From Deltaproteobacteria bacterium (GTDB taxonomy: Bacteria; Desulfobacterota; Syntrophia; Syntrophales; UBA2185): a DNA stretch of 33,972 nucleotides. Positions 31,626 to 33,972 of the stretch are shown in pieces. The stretch is taken from contig JAPLJQ010000256.1 in the NCBI GenBank assembly GCA_026388495.1, positions 1 to 33,972 on the forward strand, in the 5' to 3' direction. The first letter of the stretch is position 1. Each line of letters opens with the position of its first letter. Below the pieces are notes generated by a model. The model was not told where the DNA came from, did no database searches, and worked only from the letters and a program-made list of their open reading frames with translations. A program made the position numbers and the translations under genes.

Positions 31626-32860
31626 AAGATATGATCAACATTCCATCGACATTGAAAATCTCCATCCGCGCGCTCAGGGTCAACAAGATGCGCTCGGCCC
31701 TCACCATGCTCGGGATCATCATCGGGGTGGGCGCCGTCATTGCCATGCTTGCCGTGGGCACAGGGGCGAGCGAGAGGATATCCCAGCAGATCGCGAGCAT
31801 TGGGAGCAACCTCATCATTATCCTTCCGGGAAGCACGACATCGGGCGGTATGAGAATGGGCATGGGTTCCCAACCCACCCTCACCAGGGACGATGCTGAT
31901 GCCATCATCAAGGAATGCCCGGCTGTACAGGAGGTGGCGCCCGTTCTCAATGGCGCCGCCCAGATTGTCTATGGCAATCAGAACTGGTCAACAGGCGTTT
32001 ATGGAACCACCCCCAGTATGCTGAACATCAGGGATTGGCCGATTGCTTACGGCCGGTCATTCACGGAGCAGGATGTAAGGAGCGCCACAAAGGTCTGTCT
32101 ATTGGGGCAGACCGTTGTCGAAAATCTCTTTGGAAGTATAAATCCCGTAGGCCAGGTCATTAGAATAAAAAAAGTTCCCTTTACGGTGGTTGGCGTCCTG
32201 GACCGGAAGGGACAATCTCCGCATGGCCAGGATCAGGACGATACGATTTACATCCCCGTTACGACGGCACAGAAAAAAATATTCGGGACCACTTTCCCCG
32301 GCATGGTCCGGTCCATTATGGTGAAAGGAAAAAACATAGAGGATCTGGATGCGGCGGAGAGACAGATCAACGAATTGCTAAGGCAGAGGCACCATATCGG
32401 TCCCAAGAAGGATAATGACTTTACAACGCGTAACCTGACCCAGATCATGCAGGTGGCGGAGCAGTCCACAAAGGTCATGACCCTTCTCCTGGGGGCCATT
32501 GCGTCGGTATCTCTTCTGGTCGGCGGCATCGGGATCATGAATATTATGCTGGTTTCGGTGACGGAACGGACAAGGGAGATCGGAATCAGGATGGCTGTCG
32601 GCGCCAAAACCTGGGATATCAGGCTGCAATTTATCATCGAGGCCCTTACCCTGTCTCTGATTGGCGGAATTATCGGAATTATCATCGGCGTTTCCGGATC
32701 AAAGATCATTGCGGCTGTTGCCGGTTGGTCTACCATCGTTTCTGCTCTATCCATATTTATGGCCTTCGGCTTTTCCGGACTCGTCGGCATATTCTTTGGA
32801 TTTTACCCTGCCTATAAAGCCTCTCTTCTCAATCCCATAGACGCCCTGAGGTATGAGTAA
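31622..32860 (+). CDS. ABC transporter permease, MacB (FtsX-like)
   Basis: A 412-residue FtsX-like permease: one N-terminal helix (about residues 20-45), a large periplasmic domain (about 50-275), then three C-terminal helices. The motif NIMLVSVTERTREIGIRMAV (near residue 310) is diagnostic. With the ATPase before it, it forms a mechanotransmission pump of the MacB type that drives export through the adaptor and TolC. The TTG at 31622 overlaps the ATPase stop by four bases; ATG 31631 is an alternative start. Substrate unknown (drug, lipopeptide or siderophore). Confidence 0.93.
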   Translation: MKDMINIPSTLKISIRALRVNKMRSALTMLGIIIGVGAVIAMLAVGTGASERISQQIASIGSNLIIILPGSTTSGGMRMGMGSQPTLTRDDADAIIKECPAVQEVAPVLNGAAQIVYGNQNWSTGVYGTTPSMLNIRDWPIAYGRSFTEQDVRSATKVCLLGQTVVENLFGSINPVGQVIRIKKVPFTVVGVLDRKGQSPHGQDQDDTIYIPVTTAQKKIFGTTFPGMVRSIMVKGKNIEDLDAAERQINELLRQRHHIGPKKDNDFTTRNLTQIMQVAEQSTKVMTLLLGAIASVSLLVGGIGIMNIMLVSVTERTREIGIRMAVGAKTWDIRLQFIIEALTLSLIGGIIGIIIGVSGSKIIAAVAGWSTIVSALSIFMAFGFSGLVGIFFGFYPAYKASLLNPIDALRYE

Positions 32861-32942
32861 TAAGCATATTGAAGCTTTTCCCGGCGCAAAAATCGGGTTT
32901 ACAGATTCGGGAGTGCTTCATAAGATTTAGGACGCATAAGGT

Positions 32943-33845
32943 ATGGCAGGTTATTTAAAACTTTCACTCGCCTGCATCATCTGGGGCATGGGATGGACAG
33001 CGGCCAGATACGGGGTTGTTCACATAGGGCCTTACCTCACGGGCGAGTACCGGTTCCTCCTTTCCTTCCTGTTCTTCCTGCCGTTCCTGTTTTATCCGAA
33101 ACCGATAAAACCCTCTTTCAAGACCATGGTTTACATGATCCCCCTTGCGTTGACAGGCTATTACATGAACAATCTGGCGGCATACATAGCCCTTAACTAT
33201 ACCACCGGGACGACGGCCTCGATCATCGTCATGAGCAACCCGATGAACATAGCCGTCCTTTCATATTTTTTCCTCAAGGACAAGCTGAACGCCGCAGGTT
33301 TTCTTTCCATCGTCCTTTCCGTTACAGGGGCTCTGATCGTTGTCGTCAAGGGGAATTTCATGTCAATCATCACGATGGACGTGAACGTCGGGAATCTGCT
33401 CATCGTCGGGTGCGCCCTGAGCTGGTCCATATATTCGATACTTATCAAGATGTTCGAGGATAAGATTACGTCGATCGAGAACGTAACCTACGGGTCCCTG
33501 TTCGCCGCCGTCGGTTTCCTCCCTTTCAGCCTTGAGCCGGTGTCCGCAGGGAGCGTCGACATGGCACTGGTTGGGGTTCTGATCTTTCTTTCCCTCTTTA
33601 ATACAAACCTTGCATTCTATTTATGGAGCGAGGGAATAAAGGACGCCAATCCCAACACGGCGGCGGTCTTTTTCGGGCTTATCCCCCTGTCTGCCGCCGT
33701 AACGGAAAACATCGTATTCGGGGAACGCATGGCCCTTTATCACATCACCGGGGCGGCGCTGATTTTCTTCGGCATCCTCTTATATGTCATAACAAAGAAA
33801 AACGGCCTCAAGACCGGAGTCGCGGGAGGAACGGGAACCTCTTGA
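32943..33845 (+). CDS. EamA/DMT-family transporter
   Basis: A 300-residue membrane protein with about ten helices in two EamA repeats. The first holds IIWGMGWTAARYGV and the second VGCALSWSIYSILIKMF; TTGTTASIIVMSNPMNIAVLS-like sequence near residues 85-105 is typical of the group. Members move amino acids, nucleotides or other small metabolites, mostly outward. ATG 32943 has TAGGA some ten bases upstream. It is 82 bases after the exporter permease and may not be in the same operon. The C-terminal tail is glycine- and threonine-rich. Confidence 0.9.
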   Translation: MAGYLKLSLACIIWGMGWTAARYGVVHIGPYLTGEYRFLLSFLFFLPFLFYPKPIKPSFKTMVYMIPLALTGYYMNNLAAYIALNYTTGTTASIIVMSNPMNIAVLSYFFLKDKLNAAGFLSIVLSVTGALIVVVKGNFMSIITMDVNVGNLLIVGCALSWSIYSILIKMFEDKITSIENVTYGSLFAAVGFLPFSLEPVSAGSVDMALVGVLIFLSLFNTNLAFYLWSEGIKDANPNTAAVFFGLIPLSAAVTENIVFGERMALYHITGAALIFFGILLYVITKKNGLKTGVAGGTGTS

Positions 33846-33861
33846 GGGGTGTGACGGTCAT

Positions 33862-33972
33862 TCACCTCGGCGGCTCATCCCTGTGGAAGTATTTCCTGGC
33901 AATTCCTCCGGCTGCAATGATCCCTGAAATTCCCGCTCCCACAATGCCGCGGCTCTTCCCGGTGCCGTCGCC
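33862..33972 (-). CDS. C-terminal end of an unknown gene, cut by the window edge
   Basis: A minus-strand frame is open from the window edge to a TGA at 33862-33864 and encodes 36 residues, GDGTGKSRGIVGAGISGIIA and then AGGIARKYFHRDEPPR. It contains a glycine-rich hydrophobic segment and a basic end, so a membrane-linked protein is possible. Its family was not recognised. It is convergent with the EamA gene with only 16 bases between them, which fits a real gene end. Confidence 0.45.
   Translation of the reverse strand, partial: GDGTGKSRGIVGAGISGIIAAGGIARKYFHRDEPPR

Overview
The window looks like chromosomal DNA from an anaerobic Gram-negative bacterium, most likely a Desulfobacterota (former Deltaproteobacteria) member near the Syntrophales. 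The signs are envelope genes of the Gram-negative type (RND pump, TolC and MacAB-like efflux, lipoprotein), hydrogenase maturation genes, a PflX-type radical SAM enzyme, a cysteine-rich double-cluster ferredoxin, a branched-chain amino acid ABC importer and dispersed ATTCCC-N8-GGGAAT palindromes. The lineage is inferred from gene content; no rRNA or other phylogenetic marker is present.

Layout. 1-1900: the tail of an RND pump and a chromate transporter (chrA). 1930-3620: a gene graveyard with a frame-shifted DruA/DUF4338 gene, the first part of an IS66-type transposase gene and the C-terminal end of a Fic-family gene. 3620-6643: an MBL-fold hydrolase facing a patatin/PflX minus-strand operon; its last codons run antisense through a decayed DUF2905 gene. 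6827-11581: proA, nadD, a TPM-domain protein, a nucleotidyltransferase, lemA and a FlK-like thioesterase. 11667-12070: a two-way terminator, tRNA-Leu(CAA), divergent tRNA promoters and tRNA-Ala(GGC). 12123-12775: a DUF4337 membrane protein and a cytochrome-b5-like remnant. 12816-17501: livKHMGF on the minus strand. 17524-19035: a bactofilin-like membrane protein and DedA. 19163-22404: hypA, hypB, a ferredoxin-like regulator-shaped protein and an ATP-grasp enzyme. 22463-24066: a lipoprotein and a glycerophosphodiesterase. 24316-25435: a MaoC-fold protein and a zinc-ribbon protein. 25486-27863: RdgC and a nuclease-like protein. 28410-32860: TolC, adaptor, ATPase and permease of a tripartite MacAB-type exporter. 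32943-33972: an EamA transporter and the tail of an unknown gene.

How it works together. The clear functional units are branched-chain amino acid or similar uptake (livKHMGF), tripartite efflux (28410-32860), proline and NAD synthesis (proA-nadD), and nickel insertion for hydrogenase (hypAB). No complete mobile element, prophage, CRISPR array or working defence system is visible. The most striking non-genic features are four copies of a nested palindromic repeat. Their small hairpins covary, carry a GAAA loop on one side, and all point in the direction of transcription of the next gene. The window also holds at least five gene remnants, several with readable break points. The best candidates for something undescribed are the repeat family, the RdgC-linked protein with a degenerate PD-(D/E)XK-like active site, and the hypAB-linked Fe-S/ATP-grasp pair.
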